64,000 bases of DNA from Myxococcus virescens. GTDB taxonomy: Bacteria > Myxococcota > Myxococcia > Myxococcales > Myxococcaceae. A program made the position numbers and the translations under genes. The stretch covers positions 186,001 through 250,000 of the forward strand of contig NZ_FNAJ01000004.1 of the NCBI RefSeq assembly GCF_900101905.1. Direction: 5' to 3'. Positions 25,601-34,043 of this stretch are shown here, piece by piece. A model generated the notes under the pieces. It was not told the DNA's origin. It saw only the letters and a list, made by a program, of their open reading frames with translations, and did no database searches. Each line of letters starts with the position of its first letter. Position 1 is the stretch's first letter.

Positions 25601-26307
25601 CGCCCCGATTCGAAGTCCAGGTGGACGACGTCTCCGCCGAAGACGCACTCCTCCCCCAGGAAGCCGAGCACCGAACCTCCCGACCAGTCCGGATCCGCCG
25701 CCGGACGCGGGATGAGCGACAGCACCCCTGGTCCCTGGAGGCTGACCTCGCGCACGTCCTGCAGCAGCTGCGCGCGGTACTGGCTGCGCTCGGACAACAG
25801 CGCCTCCCGCAGGTCCTCCGGCAGATACGCCGGCGGAGCCCAGAGCTCGCGGCGCTTCCCGGTGGCCACCGCGGCGCGCATCGCCTCGCGCTCGGCAGGG
25901 CTGACGTCCTCGGGCGCGGAGACATCGCGCGACGGAACGTCCTCTCCGCCTTCCCGTCCCCGCGCCATCCGCGAGACGAGCAGCAACGGATTCGGCGCCC
26001 GGGCCACGTCCGCCTTCGCCTCGGTGGGCTCAGGGGCCTGGGGCGGCTCCACCCGCACCGCGTTCTCGGTGCGCCGCAGCGCCACGTCCTCCTCACGTGG
26101 AGGCTCGGGTGCCTGGAACGTGTTGCGCCAGCGCGGCACTGCCCCCACCCGCCGGGGCGGAGCGGCTTCGGGCGGCGGCGCATCGTCGTATTCGACATGC
26201 AGCTCGCGCGTGGACGCAGGTGCCTGCGAGCCCCCGTCTCCGGGCTCGGCCGCCTCGCCCGCACGTCCCGCCTCCGGCCCCCGCCTCATCGGACGCGCGG
26301 CCTCCAC
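22645..26307 (-). CDS. double superfamily-1 helicase (Upf1/DNA2-like plus UvrD-like modules)
   Basis: 1220 residues with two complete SF1 helicase cores. Residues ~1-220 are low-complexity and unassigned. The first core (about 310-745) has Walker A GPPGTGKTTAVADL, VVDEAGMVTR, GDPKQIGPVS, RTQHRMHPDI, LCVTPYRAQ and HRQQGTQYDVVLVDT, as in Upf1/DNA2-type helicases. A Pro-rich linker (PQRAPPPPPPPVPV) leads to the second core (about 800-1190): GVAGSGKTYVLAHW, VFVDEAQDMD, FMDDSQNVYG, LKETFRATRDI, FSCKGHECPIVFF and FYVGATRAMKRQYLTG, as in UvrD/PcrA. DNA or RNA-DNA unwinding in repair is likely. Start 26307 could instead be the ATG six codons on (26289). Confidence 0.88.
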   Translation of the reverse strand: MEAARPMRRGPEAGRAGEAAEPGDGGSQAPASTRELHVEYDDAPPPEAAPPRRVGAVPRWRNTFQAPEPPREEDVALRRTENAVRVEPPQAPEPTEAKADVARAPNPLLLVSRMARGREGGEDVPSRDVSAPEDVSPAEREAMRAAVATGKRRELWAPPAYLPEDLREALLSERSQYRAQLLQDVREVSLQGPGVLSLIPRPAADPDWSGGSVLGFLGEECVFGGDVVHLDFESGRVFAAPSHGDDVDRRALSADRWCYRPYDFAEALCAAASAYEERQDALAESLRRACGEAPPATLTPQDEALIPADRLWRQPWGCIWGPPGTGKTTAVADLIARALRAFPGERILAVAPTNRAADELVLRVSALLEREPIPLRPLARSIFRGGTGASEALVKLPTVMLEDTKGGKLRASIEERERELILQRVRGGPAHELAKLQAELRGLRGKVKDPTLKEVEKGDCPLVVVTVHRALRLVSELEGKRHFARLVVDEAGMVTRVATALMGPLAERVTLAGDPKQIGPVSRAAEGAGKGTQKWLRGSGLSHLEDAVKDAARADVLLLRTQHRMHPDIAKVVSHFCYGGALEDGDVVKQRAERPAPVAAFPSVRAGWVVLDGLTRDSKRLTHGRGETGSGYQRELSANLAVSLAREAVRSGLSVLCVTPYRAQAALLRRLGNAAGLRGDVFSASTIHRQQGTQYDVVLVDTVAGGRPFPPHTLVPMLNVAASRAKDYLLVLASRDEARAATIPQRFLSLLPRLRVHPGEPLRLEPLPMPQRAPPPPPPPVPVDLGAEISGARPGKPLFTHEQVSLFERRFDDGHHLVRGVAGSGKTYVLAHWVARYLLEHSEAQVLVSFFNRALAPLVDKLLVEALAQRAGRLRVRELRARVTVLHVGALRRHAPASFDGVFVDEAQDMDAKALAMLHTLVRPDTLPDGREVRCFQLFMDDSQNVYGQVPIDALKEQLPEGLSFRGRTRVLKETFRATRDILDVAFNVVLDPLRQHAAAEPGMREYMKVGELAREGLVWLPEETLEGLFRVQSTERGGVLPQVRGFASSASEARQVAREVARLIREEGVHPSDILVVAPVMPSQYTEALKRAGVPAEAYGGKGGRNVTDFRVSGVDHVRATTVFSCKGHECPIVFFAGLDALDTAEQWMAGARERSARENERIRRAMFYVGATRAMKRQYLTGVKGARFLRVAATYVETLSGLVPAAPSLEGASGADAR

Positions 26308-26624
26308 ACCTCGCCGCGCACCGGCCCTGGGCCACCGGTGCCACGCGGGGCCGTTACATCCGGCAGGGCTGGAGAAGACGCTGCGGCTGCCATGGCGAAC
26401 ACTCGCGAAGCCTACACTTCATGACCTGCCCACCCGAACAGGTCGCCACATGTAAGAGGCCGGCCAAGGTAGGGGAGGCTTGGATCGCCGTCAATGCGCC
26501 ACACCCAGGGTGCATGCGCGGTGGGTAGGAAGGCAGGCCGCCCCGGTGTACACCCTCTCCAGCCGGGCTTGCTTCCGCGTCCTCCCGATGTTCTGGGTGG
26601 AAGCCCCCCGCCCTCCTCACCGAC
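26308..26624. other. intergenic region between divergent genes
   Basis: 317 bp separating the helicase start (leftward) from the YgiQ start (rightward). Both promoters should lie here. I see no credible gene, strong palindrome or repeat; short open frames in it lack ribosome sites. Confidence 0.6.
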
Positions 26625-28640
26625 ATGGCCCATTCGACGCGCTACGCCCATCCCTTCCTGCCTACCACCCGTGCCGACATGCAGGCGCGCGGCTGGGAGC
26701 AGTGCGACATCATCATCGTGACGGGGGACGCGTACGTGGACCACCCGGCCTTCGGGCCGGTGCTCATCGCGCGCTTCCTGGAAGGTCGCGGCTTCAAGGT
26801 GGGCCTCCTCCCCCAGCCGGACTGGCACTCGGCCGAGCCCTTCAAGGCGCTGGGGCCGCCGCGCCTGTTCTTCGGCGTGGCCGCGGGCAACCTGGACTCG
26901 ATGCTCAACCGGCTGACGGCCCAGAAGAAGAACCGCTCGGAGGACCAGTACAGCCCCGGCGGGCAGACGAATTGCCGGCCGGACCGGGCCACCATCGTCT
27001 ACGCGCAGCGCTGCCGTGAGGCCTACCCCGACGTCCCCATCATCCTGGGTGGCATCGAGGCCAGCCTCCGCCGCATCGCCCACTTCGACTACTGGAGCGA
27101 GAAGGTGCGCCGCTCCATCCTCTTCGACGCCAAGGCGGACCTGCTCGTCTTCGGCATGGGCGAGCGCCCCATCATGGAAGTCGCGGACCGCATGCGCCAG
27201 GGTGAGCGCATCCAGGACATCCGCGACGTGCGCGGAACCGCGTACACCATCAACGACGAGGAGATGCGCGCCCTGGAGGCGGACCCGGCCCGGCGCGCCG
27301 CGGACCGCAAGACGGTGGTGCTGCCGTCCTACGAGCAGGTCATCGAGGACAAGCACGCCTTCGCGGTGATGAGCCGCGACTTCCAGATGGAGACCAACCC
27401 GGGCAACGCGCGTCCGCTGGCGCAGCGCCACGGCAACCGCGCCATCTACATGAACGCGCCCGCGCTCCCGCTGGAGGACGGCGTGGGCACCGCGGGCGCC
27501 GAAGGCAAGTCCGTGGCCATGGACGAGCTGTATGACCTGCCCTTCAACCGCGTACCGCACCCGATGTACCGGGAGCGCATCCCCGCCTACGAGACGGTGA
27601 AGCACTCCATCGTCCTCATGCGCGGGTGCTTCGGCGGCTGCACCTTCTGCTCCATCACCGAGCACGAGGGCCGCGTCATCCAGAGCCGCTCCGCGGAGAG
27701 CGTGCTGCGCGAGGTCCGCGCCCTGCGCCGCATGGGCGACTTCCGGGGCACCATCACCGACCTGGGTGGCCCCACCGCCAACATGTACAAGCTCAAGTGC
27801 AAGAGCGAGGACATCGAGAAGCGGTGCCGCAAGCTGTCCTGCGTCCACCCGGGCGTGTGTGAGAACCTCCAGACGGACCACGGGCCGCTCATCAGCCTCA
27901 TGCAGGACGTGCGCAAGGAGGACGGCGTCAAGCACGTCTTCATCGCCAGCGGCGTGCGCTACGACCTGGCGGAGCGCTCGCCGGAGTACGTGAAGGAGCT
28001 GGCCGCGCACCACGTGGGTGGGCAGCTGTCGGTGGCGCCGGAGCACGTCTCCCCGCGCGTGCTGGAGAAGATGAAGAAGCCCGGCATCGAGAGCTTCGAG
28101 CGCTTCCAGCAGATGTTCGCGTGCGCCAGCGAAGAGGCCGGCAAGGAGCAGTACGACATCCCCTACTTCATCAGCGGCCACCCGGGCTCCACGCTGGAGG
28201 ACATGGTGGAGCTGGCGCTGTGGCTGAAGCAGAACGGCAAGCGGCCCCGGCAGGTGCAGGACTTCATCCCCACCCCCATGGCCATGGCCACCGCCATGTA
28301 CTTCACGGGCCTGGACCCGCTGAAGATGGAGCCCGTCTACACGGCCCAGGGCCTGCGCGAGAAGCGGCTCCAGAAGGCGCTGCTGCTCTACTGGAACCCG
28401 GAGCAGTGGCCGCTGGCGCGAGAGGCGCTGAAGCTGGCCGGCCGCGAGGACCTCATCGGCCGCGGGCCCCACGCGCTCGTCCCGCCGGAGTCGCCCGGGG
28501 AGGCCGCGCGCCGGCAGCGTGCCGAGCGCGACACCGGCGCGGGTGCCTCCGCGCCGCGTCATGAGGCCACGCCCCGGTCCGGACCGAATGGAACCGCGCG
28601 TCCCCGGGCGCGCCGTCCCGGTGGGCCTCGCGCCCGCTGA
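26625..28640 (+). CDS. YgiQ-family radical SAM protein
   Basis: 671 residues, normal for YgiQ (UPF0313). The N-terminal part ([32 protein letters not shown]) is the diagnostic cobalamin-binding-like start, and the radical SAM cluster motif CFGGCTFC sits near residues 336-343, followed by [14 protein letters not shown]. The end (about 600-671) is a Pro/Arg-rich basic tail (GGPRAR), often seen in this family. The protein should carry one [4Fe-4S] cluster and cleave S-adenosylmethionine; the reaction is not known. Confidence 0.93.
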   Translation: MAHSTRYAHPFLPTTRADMQARGWEQCDIIIVTGDAYVDHPAFGPVLIARFLEGRGFKVGLLPQPDWHSAEPFKALGPPRLFFGVAAGNLDSMLNRLTAQKKNRSEDQYSPGGQTNCRPDRATIVYAQRCREAYPDVPIILGGIEASLRRIAHFDYWSEKVRRSILFDAKADLLVFGMGERPIMEVADRMRQGERIQDIRDVRGTAYTINDEEMRALEADPARRAADRKTVVLPSYEQVIEDKHAFAVMSRDFQMETNPGNARPLAQRHGNRAIYMNAPALPLEDGVGTAGAEGKSVAMDELYDLPFNRVPHPMYRERIPAYETVKHSIVLMRGCFGGCTFCSITEHEGRVIQSRSAESVLREVRALRRMGDFRGTITDLGGPTANMYKLKCKSEDIEKRCRKLSCVHPGVCENLQTDHGPLISLMQDVRKEDGVKHVFIASGVRYDLAERSPEYVKELAAHHVGGQLSVAPEHVSPRVLEKMKKPGIESFERFQQMFACASEEAGKEQYDIPYFISGHPGSTLEDMVELALWLKQNGKRPRQVQDFIPTPMAMATAMYFTGLDPLKMEPVYTAQGLREKRLQKALLLYWNPEQWPLAREALKLAGREDLIGRGPHALVPPESPGEAARRQRAERDTGAGASAPRHEATPRSGPNGTARPRARRPGGPRAR

Positions 28641-28711
28641 GCGCCCTGGAACCTGGGAGCCCGAACGCGCGGTTTGAATAAACCGCCGCGATTTTCGTCG
28701 GGCCTCCCACC

Positions 28712-29332
28712 ATGCTCAGCCTCCTCTCCGCGTTGTGGCTCGCCACGGCTCCCGTGACGACCTCGGAACAGCCCGTGGTCCGCCCCCCGCCTCCGCAGTG
28801 CGTGTTCTCCCAGGGACGCTCGGTGTGCGGCTACCAGTGCAAGACGACCGGAACACAAACAGCCTGTGCCCGGACGCCCTACGGCATCTGTGAGGTCCTG
28901 GTGGGAGGCGTGCACTGTTGGGACCCGCCCCTGGTCGCCATCCAGCACCCGCCCACCACGAGCGCGAAGCCGGAGTGCAAGGAGAGCCGGGGCCAGGTGG
29001 CCTGCGGCTACAACTGCCGCCAGTTCAACGGCGAGGTGGCCTGCAACCGGACGCCCTACGGCGTCTGCTCCACGAACTTCAACACGCTGACCTGTTGGGA
29101 CCCGCCGGACGCCGTCATCCACCAGTACGGCGCGGAGACGCCCGCGCCCCGCTGCCTCAACGCCTCCGAGGACATGGCCTGCGGCTATGACTGCAAGGCC
29201 ACGCGCACCGAGGTGCAGTGCGCCAACACGCCGGACGGCGTGTGCCGGCTCGACAACCAGCGCTTCACCTGCTTCGACCCGCCGTCGCTGCTGCACTGCG
29301 ACCACAGCGCGCCGCCGCCGCCCCGGCGCTGA
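28712..29332 (+). CDS. secreted Cys-rich three-repeat protein of unknown function
   Basis: 206 residues. A short signal peptide (MLSLLSALWLATAP) is followed by three tandem repeats of roughly 55-60 residues. Each has C-x(5-8)-xxCGYxC, then A/Q-C-A-x-TPxG-x-C, then C-W/F-DPP (for example RSVCGYQCKTTGTQTACART, GQVACGYNCRQFNGEVACNR). The six Cys of each repeat probably form disulphides. I know no family name; it looks restricted to myxobacteria. It stands alone after ygiQ. Confidence 0.75.
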   Translation: MLSLLSALWLATAPVTTSEQPVVRPPPPQCVFSQGRSVCGYQCKTTGTQTACARTPYGICEVLVGGVHCWDPPLVAIQHPPTTSAKPECKESRGQVACGYNCRQFNGEVACNRTPYGVCSTNFNTLTCWDPPDAVIHQYGAETPAPRCLNASEDMACGYDCKATRTEVQCANTPDGVCRLDNQRFTCFDPPSLLHCDHSAPPPPRR

Positions 29333-29476
29333 GAGCATACGTCCAGCGCGTGTGGCTCGGCACGCGAGTCATGCCCGCGAAGGGGAGGCTCAGGCCCCCC
29401 TTTGCGGCGCTACACGGCTCCGGATAGGGTGCGCCGCCTTTCGCGACATCGCGACACACCCAGGAGCACGAAGACG

Positions 29477-29983
29477 ATGGCCAGGACGACCCAAGAGCAG
29501 ACCCAGGAGCGCCACGCGTTTCTGCTCGACCTCTTCCGCCAGCAGCCGGACATCAGCAGCAAGGAGGCGCTGGAGTCCTTCAAGGACAAGTTTGGCGGCA
29601 CCATCAACATGAAGACGTTCAACCAGCTCCGCGAGCAGGCCGAGGACGAAGCCGCGTCGGCCGCCGCCGCCGCGCCCGCCCCCGCCCCGGAAGTGGAGCC
29701 CGAGCCCGAGGCCGAGGAGACCGAGGCGACGGTGGACGACGCCGCCGCCCGTCTGAAGGCCGCCGCCGCGGCCCCCGAGGCCATCAACGGCGCGGCCGGC
29801 GCCCCCGCCAAGAAGGCCAAGGCGAAGGGCAACGGCCCGAAGAACATCTTCGTGGACGCGCCCAAGGAGCACCTCACCTTCCTGGAGGGCATCATCCAGC
29901 AGTTCCAGGAGGCCGGCGCCGCCAACATCCGCATCGACCACGCCACGGACCGGTGGATGGTCGTCGTGGTGGACTCGAAGTAG
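29477..29983 (+). CDS. hypothetical protein with Ala/Pro/Glu-rich linker
   Basis: 168 residues. The N-terminal part (RTTQEQTQERHAFLLDLFRQ, SSKEALESFKDKFGGTINMK) is helical and could be a small DNA-binding-like domain. A linker of about 60 residues rich in A, P and E follows. A conserved-looking C-terminal segment (NIFVDAPKEHLTFLEGIIQQ, IRIDHATDRWMVVVVDSK) closes it. No named family. AGGAG about 10 bases upstream supports the ATG at 29477 over an earlier in-frame start. No signal peptide. Confidence 0.75.
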   Translation: MARTTQEQTQERHAFLLDLFRQQPDISSKEALESFKDKFGGTINMKTFNQLREQAEDEAASAAAAAPAPAPEVEPEPEAEETEATVDDAAARLKAAAAAPEAINGAAGAPAKKAKAKGNGPKNIFVDAPKEHLTFLEGIIQQFQEAGAANIRIDHATDRWMVVVVDSK

Positions 29984-30034
29984 CAGGACCGTCCCGGGCC
30001 AGGCGGAGTGCCCGCCTGGCCGGGAGGCGCGCCG

Positions 30035-31657
30035 TCAGCGCTCGGCGGACGGCGCCAGCATCTCCAGAGGAAGCAGCGCGGAACGGGACAGGCTGCTCAC
30101 CTCCAGCGCCGGGCCCGCTCCACTCACGCGCGCCCCCTGGAATCCCGTGGCGTCAGCGGCGCCCTCTTCCCACGCCACGAACCAGGCCGTCCCGTCCCAC
30201 ACCACCACGGGCGCGCGTGACGTCGCCCCGGCGGGCAACACGACGGGCACATCGAGCAACTGTCCATCCAGGCTCACCCGAGCGGCCAGCATGCCCGGCG
30301 TGCCGGAGAGATTCTCACTCCAGACCGCCAGATAGGCATCGGTGCCCCGCGCGGCGGCGACCGGAGGCTTGTGGCCCCACGGGCGCGTGAGGCGCAGCGC
30401 CGGCCTGTCCTTCACCGTGTCATCGTGCGTCACACGGGTCGCCAGGATTTCGTGCGGGCCGAATTCGTCCGTGCCTGTCGTCGTGCCCGCGTAGGTGACG
30501 AGGAACTTGTGGTCTCCGGCCGCCACGGCGGGCGCGATCTCCTGCTGGAAGTCCCCCGTGGAGATGGTGAAGCTCGAGCCCAGGATGCTTCCGTTGTCCC
30601 CCACCCGGACACCGCGCACGCGGTGGATACCCTGCCGGGTGGCATCCCAGACGACGAGCGACTTGTTGCCACTGGGCGCCACCCGCGGCAGCGTCTGCTC
30701 GTCCGCGCCCGTGGCGATTCCGAAGGCCGCGGGCCCGTCCAACGCGAGGTTCTTTCGGAAACGGGCGCCGTAGACATCGGCGGTATCGTTCTTGTCGTCC
30801 TGCCACACGACGAAGAAGTGGTTGCCCGTCCACGTCACGTCGGGGACGGTTTGAGCGCCCTCACGGACGACGAGCGGGACACCGCCAGGCCCATCCAATC
30901 GGATGCCGTCTTTCGTCACCCGGTTCCCAAAGAGGTCCGGCGTGAGGGTTCCACCCCGCTCGTCACTCCAGACGACCAGGAACTCCTTGCCGTCCCAGGC
31001 CACGGCCGGGCTGATGGCCATGTTGGAGGCGGAGACGGAGAGCTGCGTGCGCTCGGACACGTCTCCGTCGGACGTCACACGGATGGCGTTGATGATGCTC
31101 TCCACATCGCCGACGAAGGGGAAGGCGAGCAGACACAACTCGTGCGCACAGGCGATGCCTGGAGGCCCTCGCACCTCATCGGAGCCGAAGACGACGAACC
31201 GGCGGCGCACATCTCCGTCCCGCTCCACATGGGCGGCAACCAGACCGGAAGCGCTGACCCAGGTGACCAGGAAGAACTTTCCGTCCCAGGCCACTCGAGG
31301 CTGCCCGCCATCGAACCCGCTGCCCGCGTTGATGGGAAAGCCCCCCGGGTCCAGCACCTTCCCCTTGGGTGTCACCCGCGCGCCGAAGACGCCCCCCTCG
31401 CGTTCGTCCTGCCAGACGACCAGGAACTGTTTTCCATCAAAGGCCACGCCTTCGCCCGGCCGCCCCGTGGGCGGACGCTTCCCGATGTTCCTTCCCATCT
31501 CGGACGGTCCGGCCCGCCCGTCCAACGCCTCCCAGACCGCCTCCGGCACGCCTTCAGGCGCGTCGTCCAAGGGCATACCGCAGGCGGACAGCATCACTCC
31601 CAGCAACATGCTGCTCCACCGCGCCACTCGCACGGGCTTCCACTTCCCCTGACGCAT
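30035..31657 (-). CDS. secreted repeat lipoprotein, propeller-like
   Basis: 540 residues. A lipoprotein signal ends in SMLLGVMLSACG (Cys about 26). Eight or so repeats of about 50-60 residues follow, each with a xxWDGKxFLVxWxD core (VAFDGKQFLVVWQDEREGG, VAWDGKEFLVVWSDERGG, VTWTGNHFFVVWQDDKND) and then VFGARVxxxGxxLD. The pattern is of a beta-propeller, close to proteins annotated only as hypothetical in myxobacteria. It probably sits on the outer surface. The 206 bp upstream, shared with the divergent ChaN gene, holds its promoter. Confidence 0.8.
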   Translation of the reverse strand: MRQGKWKPVRVARWSSMLLGVMLSACGMPLDDAPEGVPEAVWEALDGRAGPSEMGRNIGKRPPTGRPGEGVAFDGKQFLVVWQDEREGGVFGARVTPKGKVLDPGGFPINAGSGFDGGQPRVAWDGKFFLVTWVSASGLVAAHVERDGDVRRRFVVFGSDEVRGPPGIACAHELCLLAFPFVGDVESIINAIRVTSDGDVSERTQLSVSASNMAISPAVAWDGKEFLVVWSDERGGTLTPDLFGNRVTKDGIRLDGPGGVPLVVREGAQTVPDVTWTGNHFFVVWQDDKNDTADVYGARFRKNLALDGPAAFGIATGADEQTLPRVAPSGNKSLVVWDATRQGIHRVRGVRVGDNGSILGSSFTISTGDFQQEIAPAVAAGDHKFLVTYAGTTTGTDEFGPHEILATRVTHDDTVKDRPALRLTRPWGHKPPVAAARGTDAYLAVWSENLSGTPGMLAARVSLDGQLLDVPVVLPAGATSRAPVVVWDGTAWFVAWEEGAADATGFQGARVSGAGPALEVSSLSRSALLPLEMLAPSAER

Positions 31658-31863
31658 ACGTTGCTCCCCTCTGGTTCGACAGGCGGCAACCTCAGGCGCG
31701 CGCGGTGACGCAACAATCCGCCCGGTGGGGAGGGAAACGCATCCGTCACGGCGCCCTATCCATCCCGTCGGGTCCCTTCCGGGACGCCCTCGCGCCAGCG
31801 GTTGTCACCGGTCCACCACCTCGCCACCCAGGGAGTGGTCCACACGGCCTCCCTTGTGGATGA

Positions 31864-32886
31864 ATGGCGCGCGTGATGCGCACGCTCCTCATCGCCTCCG
31901 TCCTGCTGGTCGCCACCGCCTGCTCGCGCGCCAGCGCCACGCGTCCTGGTTCCGCCGTGGAGCAGCCTAGCGTCCAGGCGCCGCTTCCCATCGAGTGGTC
32001 CTCGCCTCTGCACCGAGAGCATCCGCTCACGGGCCGCATCTGGGACGTGAAGGCGGCCCGCTTCGTGGACGCGAACACCCTGCGCCGCTCGCTCGCCCAG
32101 GCCCGCTTCGTGGTGCTGGGAGAGCGGCATGACCAGCCCGACCACCACCAGCTCCAGGCGTGGCTCATCCAGGCCCTGACCGAGGGAGGCCGGAAGCCCG
32201 CGCTGGCCTTCGAGATGCTCGACGTGGGGCAACAAGCGGCGGTGGACGCGGCACTGGCCCAGGCCCCGCGGGACACGGAGGCGCTCGCGCTCGCTGTCAA
32301 CTGGGCGGGCAGTGGCTGGCCGGACTGGGCCCTGTATCGGCCCGTGTTCGCGGCCGGGCTGGAGGCGGGGCTTCCCATCGTCGCCGCCAACCTGCCGCGC
32401 GCGCAGGTGAGGGATTTGGTGATGCGCGGCCCGGAGGCCCTGGCCCCCGAGCTGCGCCAGCGCCTGTCTCTGGACACGCCGCTGCCCGAACCGGTGGAGC
32501 AGGCGATGCGCCAGGAGCAGGACGAAGCCCACTGTGGTCATCTGCCCCAGGAGATGCTCGGTCCCATGGTGCAGGCCCAACGTGCACGGGATGCACACCT
32601 GGCGGACCGGCTGTCGAGCGCGGACACGGGCCAGGGCGGCGTACTCATCACAGGCAATGGCCATGCACGGACGGACCGGGGCGTTCCCGCGCAGCTCGCG
32701 GCCCGTGCGCCCGGCCAGGACGTGCGCTCCGTGGGATTGCTGGAGGTCGACCCGAAGCTGCCCGAGCCGGCGGACTACGCGGCCTCTTTCGGCGCGCAAT
32801 CCCTGCCCTTCGACTACGTCTGGTTCACGCCGGCGGTGCCCATGGAGGATCCGTGCGCCGCGCTCCTCAAGCGCCCCAAGAAGTAA
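31864..32886 (+). CDS. ChaN-family lipoprotein
   Basis: 340 residues. The N-terminus is a lipoprotein signal (LLIASVLLVATACSR, Cys about 20). The body carries the ChaN pattern: ARFVVLGERHDQPDHHQLQ near residue 80, LAFEMLDVGQQ, and ITGNGHARTDRGVP, with His and Glu residues placed as in ChaN. In Campylobacter ChaN is a heme-binding lipoprotein of iron uptake; the role here is unproven. An in-frame ATG at 31876 is an alternative start. It has no TonB-type neighbours. Confidence 0.85.
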   Translation: MARVMRTLLIASVLLVATACSRASATRPGSAVEQPSVQAPLPIEWSSPLHREHPLTGRIWDVKAARFVDANTLRRSLAQARFVVLGERHDQPDHHQLQAWLIQALTEGGRKPALAFEMLDVGQQAAVDAALAQAPRDTEALALAVNWAGSGWPDWALYRPVFAAGLEAGLPIVAANLPRAQVRDLVMRGPEALAPELRQRLSLDTPLPEPVEQAMRQEQDEAHCGHLPQEMLGPMVQAQRARDAHLADRLSSADTGQGGVLITGNGHARTDRGVPAQLAARAPGQDVRSVGLLEVDPKLPEPADYAASFGAQSLPFDYVWFTPAVPMEDPCAALLKRPKK

Positions 32887-32988
32887 CTCCCGGGGCGCGA
32901 GGCGTGACATGGCCAACACGTCTGGGATTCGCCGGACATCGTGGGCGGCAACCTGTTGCTCCAGGTGCGCTTCTAAGGACGACCGCGC

Positions 32989-33909
32989 TCACCCACCACG
33001 CAGCACCGTGAGAGCGCGCTGGAAGTCCTCGGGCAATGGCGCCTCGACGCGGACTGGCTGACCCGTAGCGGGGCTCGGCAGCTCCAAGGTGAAGGCATGC
33101 AGCGCCTGCCGGCCCAACGCCCGCGCCGCGGCATGCGCGCGTGCCTCCGGCGGACCGTAGAGTGAATCCGCCAGCACGGGGAACCCGGCCTCGGAGAGCT
33201 GCACGCGAACCTGGTGCGTGCGGCCCGTATCCAGGTCGACCTCCAGCAACGCTGCATCCGCGAAGCGCTCGCGAACCTCGAAGGAGAGCGCCGCGCGACG
33301 CGCGGAGGGCACGCGGGTGGTGAAGCGCCGAGGGTCCGACGGATCTCTGGAATAGGGCCCCTCCAGACGTCCCCGCGCGGGCGGCTGTCCCAACACCAGC
33401 GTCCAGTAGCGCTTGTCCACGCGCTTCTCCTGGAAGGAGCGCAGGAGCGCGGCGGCGGCCGTGTCCGTGCGTGCGAAGGCCAGGCAGCCACTCGTCTCCC
33501 GGTCCAGGCGGTGCACCACCCCGGGCTGGGCCAGTCCCTCCACATCGAAGGGCGGCCGCTGCGCGGCGAGCAACCCCACCACGGAGGCCGCGCGCCCTTC
33601 CGGCTCCACCACGATGCCCGGAGGCTTGTTCACGATGACCAGGGCCGCATCGTCATGAAGCACTGGCAGCACCGGCCCTTCAGAAGAAGCCACCGGCGCG
33701 GCGCGTGGCTCGGGCCTTTCGAGCTCAATCTCTTCGCCGCCCCACAGCTTGCGCGTGGGCTGGCACTTCTTGCCCCGGATGCGAACCGCTCCCGAATCAA
33801 TCAGGGCACGGGCCCGCTCCAGGTTGATGCCTGGGACCTGCTTCGACAGGAAGCGGTCGAGCCGCTCACCGGCGGCCTCACGAGGAACCTGGACCTTCTG
33901 CAGTGCCAT
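32989..33909 (-). CDS. RluA-family pseudouridine synthase
   Basis: 306 residues. An S4 RNA-binding domain (about 10-70, GERLDRFLSKQVPGINLERA) precedes the RluA catalytic domain. The catalytic-Asp motif is GVVHRLDRETSGCLAFART, with family blocks LVIVNKPPGIVVEP and DTGRTHQVRVQL. It converts uridine to pseudouridine in rRNA; which site cannot be read. Start 33909 is chosen because GGGACGGGAAG lies just upstream and the S4 domain begins soon after. Divergent from the pseudokinase gene. Confidence 0.92.
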   Translation of the reverse strand: MALQKVQVPREAAGERLDRFLSKQVPGINLERARALIDSGAVRIRGKKCQPTRKLWGGEEIELERPEPRAAPVASSEGPVLPVLHDDAALVIVNKPPGIVVEPEGRAASVVGLLAAQRPPFDVEGLAQPGVVHRLDRETSGCLAFARTDTAAAALLRSFQEKRVDKRYWTLVLGQPPARGRLEGPYSRDPSDPRRFTTRVPSARRAALSFEVRERFADAALLEVDLDTGRTHQVRVQLSEAGFPVLADSLYGPPEARAHAAARALGRQALHAFTLELPSPATGQPVRVEAPLPEDFQRALTVLRGG

Positions 33910-34043
33910 GCGCTTCCCGTCCCTCAACGCGAGGGGCGAGTCAACGGCCTTGGGCGGAGTCCCCACCGAGCCACACGGGAGCATGGCTTGCGGACGACGA
34001 GGACGGCCCGGAAGATGGCGAAGAATCGACCCGGCCCGGCCCC

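Noticed and set aside
22264..26424. Long open frames on the plus strand opposite the helicase gene
   Set aside because: Their translations are rich in Arg, His, Gln and Ala with no motifs; they are the mirror of a strongly G/C-biased coding strand. Only the first part, up to about 22640, carries real coding sense, and it belongs to the broken CHAT-like gene.
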